Assembly (NCBI GenBank): GCA_946536825.1
Contig: CAMNEX010000003.1
Location: forward strand, 1-48,595
Source: an uncultured Selenomonadales bacterium
Lineage (GTDB): Bacteria; Bacillota; Negativicutes; Selenomonadales; Selenomonadaceae
DNA length: 48,595 nt
Reading direction: 5' to 3'
In this document: in pieces, positions 47,073 through 48,595 of the stretch
Position numbering within the stretch: position 1 is the stretch's first letter
Layout of the letters: each line of letters opens with the position of its first letter
Notes under the pieces: model-generated
Told to the model about the DNA's origin: nothing
The model's database searches: none
Seen by the model: only the letters and a program-made list of their open reading frames with translations
Program-made: the position numbers and the translations under genes

Positions 47073-47498
47073 TTAAGCGACAATTTCAATTCCCATGCTA
47101 CGCGCCGTTCCCTCAATCATGCGCGTTGCCGCCTCGATTGACGCCGCGTTGAGATCTTTCATTTTCAACTCGGCAATTTCTTGCGCTTTGGCGCGGGGAA
47201 GTTTTGCGACTTTGTTTTTATTCGGCTCGCCCGAAGCTTTTTCGATACCCGCCGCCTTTTTGAGCAGAACTGCCGCCGGCGGAGTTTTGGTGATAAACGT
47301 AAAGGATCTGTCTTCGTAAACCGAAATCTCTACAGGAATAATCAAACCTGCCTGCTGTGCCGTGCGGTCGTTGAATTCTTTGACGAACGCCATAATATTG
47401 ACGCCCGCCTGACCGAGCGCGGGACCTACAGGCGGCGCGGGCGTAGCTTTACCCGCAGGAACCTGCAACTTAACAACTTTGGTAACTTTTTTTGCCAT
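47073..47498 (-). CDS. rplK: 50S ribosomal protein L11
   Basis: [35 protein letters not shown]. Confidence 0.97.
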   Translation of the reverse strand: MAKKVTKVVKLQVPAGKATPAPPVGPALGQAGVNIMAFVKEFNDRTAQQAGLIIPVEISVYEDRSFTFITKTPPAAVLLKKAAGIEKASGEPNKNKVAKLPRAKAQEIAELKMKDLNAASIEAATRMIEGTARSMGIEIVA

Positions 47499-47522
47499 AT
47501 TCTCATCTCCTTTCGGCAGGGA

Positions 47523-48071
47523 TTAAATTTTTTCAACCTGGCTGACATCCAAATCAACCGGCATATCTTCAACCAAAACTTTTAGACGCTGTTTTGCCGC
47601 GTCGATAGCCTTGACAACTGCGAGCCGATTTTCAAAAATGCCGTCGATAATTCGCACGTTGTCATTGATTTTAAATTCGAGAGTATTATCGGTGGCGCGA
47701 CCGTCAACAAGTTCAGTCAAAATTCTTTGCGCCTCTTCCTCGCTTAGGGGAATAGGATCTTTTTCGGAGCCGACAAAGCCGGTGACGCCTTGCGTATTTC
47801 GGACGACGTACCACGAATTATTGTTGACGATCATATCAACCAAAACGTAGCCGGGAAAAACTTTTTTCTGAACGACGCGGCGTCTGCCGTCCTTGAATTC
47901 GGATTCAGCGCGCATGGGGACGATAACATTAAAAATCACGTCTTCGAGACCCTGCGCGGCGATTTTGCTTTCAAGAGTGGCTTTAACCTTTTTTTCAAAA
48001 CCGGAAAAGGTATGGACAACGTACCAAGCCCGCTCGGAAATTCGTTCCGATTCCGGAATCTTTTTTTCCAT
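47523..48071 (-). CDS. nusG: Transcription termination/antitermination protein NusG
   Basis: AWYVVHTFSGFEKKVKATLESKIAAQGL, FPGYVLVDMI, FVGSEKDPIPLSEEE; start at ATG 48071 with RBS. Confidence 0.96.
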   Translation of the reverse strand: MEKKIPESERISERAWYVVHTFSGFEKKVKATLESKIAAQGLEDVIFNVIVPMRAESEFKDGRRRVVQKKVFPGYVLVDMIVNNNSWYVVRNTQGVTGFVGSEKDPIPLSEEEAQRILTELVDGRATDNTLEFKINDNVRIIDGIFENRLAVVKAIDAAKQRLKVLVEDMPVDLDVSQVEKI

Positions 48072-48085
48072 GTCAAAATCTCCTT

Positions 48086-48289
48086 TCAGCCTAGGATTAG
48101 ACGAAACAGCTTTGCAAAAGCCGTGTCGCAAACCCAAATCAACGCGCAGACAATAATAACCGCCAAGCCGACGACGCCTGTATAAGAAAAAAGTTCGTTT
48201 TTGGTCGGCCAAGAAACTTTATTGAGTTCGGCGCGGACTTCTTTGAGAAATTGAATGACGCCTTTTTTTTCGTCCTTTTTTTCCGACAA
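48086..48289 (-). CDS. secE: Preprotein translocase subunit SecE
   Basis: IQFLKEVRAELNKVSWPTKNELFSYTGVVGLAVIIVCALIWVCD. Confidence 0.95.
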   Translation of the reverse strand: MSEKKDEKKGVIQFLKEVRAELNKVSWPTKNELFSYTGVVGLAVIIVCALIWVCDTAFAKLFRLILG

Positions 48290-48310
48290 TTATCTCACAC
48301 TCCCGCGAAA

Positions 48311-48460
48311 TTATTTCGTCTCTTTATGAGGGGTGTGCTTCTTGCAGAATTTGCAATACTTTTTCATTTCGATGCGGTCGGGAGTATTTTTTTTGTTTTT
48401 ATTTGTCCTGTAGTTGCGGTTTTTGCATTCGGTGCAGGACAATGTTATATTCGTCCTCAT
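48311..48460 (-). CDS. rpmG: 50S ribosomal protein L33 (not in the supplied ORF track)
   Basis: Manual translation [59 protein letters not shown]. Confidence 0.95.
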   Translation of the reverse strand: MRTNITLSCTECKNRNYRTNKNKKNTPDRIEMKKYCKFCKKHTPHKETK

Positions 48461-48522
48461 ACTCAAGCCTCCTGTTTTTTTAATTGAATAAGCCCCTTAT
48501 GCAGGGGCGTTAATCTCAAGAT

Positions 48523-48595
48523 TGGTAGCGGCGACTGGACTTGAACCAGTGACACTCCGGGTATGAACCGAATGCTCTAGCCAACTGAGCTACGC
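48523..48595 (-). tRNA. tRNA with CAT anticodon (probably elongator Met), 5' end cut by window edge
   Basis: TAGCTCAGTTGGCTAGAGC, TTCGG-TTCATAC-CCGGA, CTGGTTCAAGTCCAG, encoded CCA. Confidence 0.9.

Overview
This is a chromosomal window that looks like a diderm Firmicute. I infer Negativicutes-like from gene content and order (rny-ymdB-spoVS, GlyQS, class III Fbp, L10 leader, GT8/GT2 glycosyltransferases); no 16S gene is present to confirm it. Most of the window is ordinary housekeeping: dapB, rny/ymdB/spoVS/PHP, addA, rfbC, ndk, hisC-hisB, glyQS, serA, comEA, fbp, trkH, alaS, and the rpmG-secE-nusG-rplK-rplA-rplJ-rplL cluster with three tRNAs. I see no rRNA, CRISPR array, integrase, transposase or phage module. 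The parts most worth a second look are: (1) a four-gene cassette at 17890-21707 (SGNH-like/CDP-glycerol-transferase-like fusion, SAM methyltransferase, SerB-like HAD, LicC-like nucleotidyltransferase) that may make and transfer a nucleotide-activated surface decoration; (2) a tandem near-identical pair of coiled-coil/TM genes at the left edge, plus a third gene of similar architecture at 33.8 kb; (3) a ~217-bp tandem duplication running from the 3' CCA tail of tRNA-Ala into the start of a cobD-like gene, which creates a truncated cobD copy; (4) a G-tract inverted repeat with a canonical G-quadruplex motif between rny and an uncharacterised gene; (5) an exported flavodoxin/DUF4405/ADP-ribosylglycohydrolase coupled trio, with a macrodomain protein nearby; (6) rplJ-rplL separated from rpoBC; (7) a 53-aa secreted Cys-rich peptide. 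All calls come from reading the sequence and motif recall. No database searches were run.
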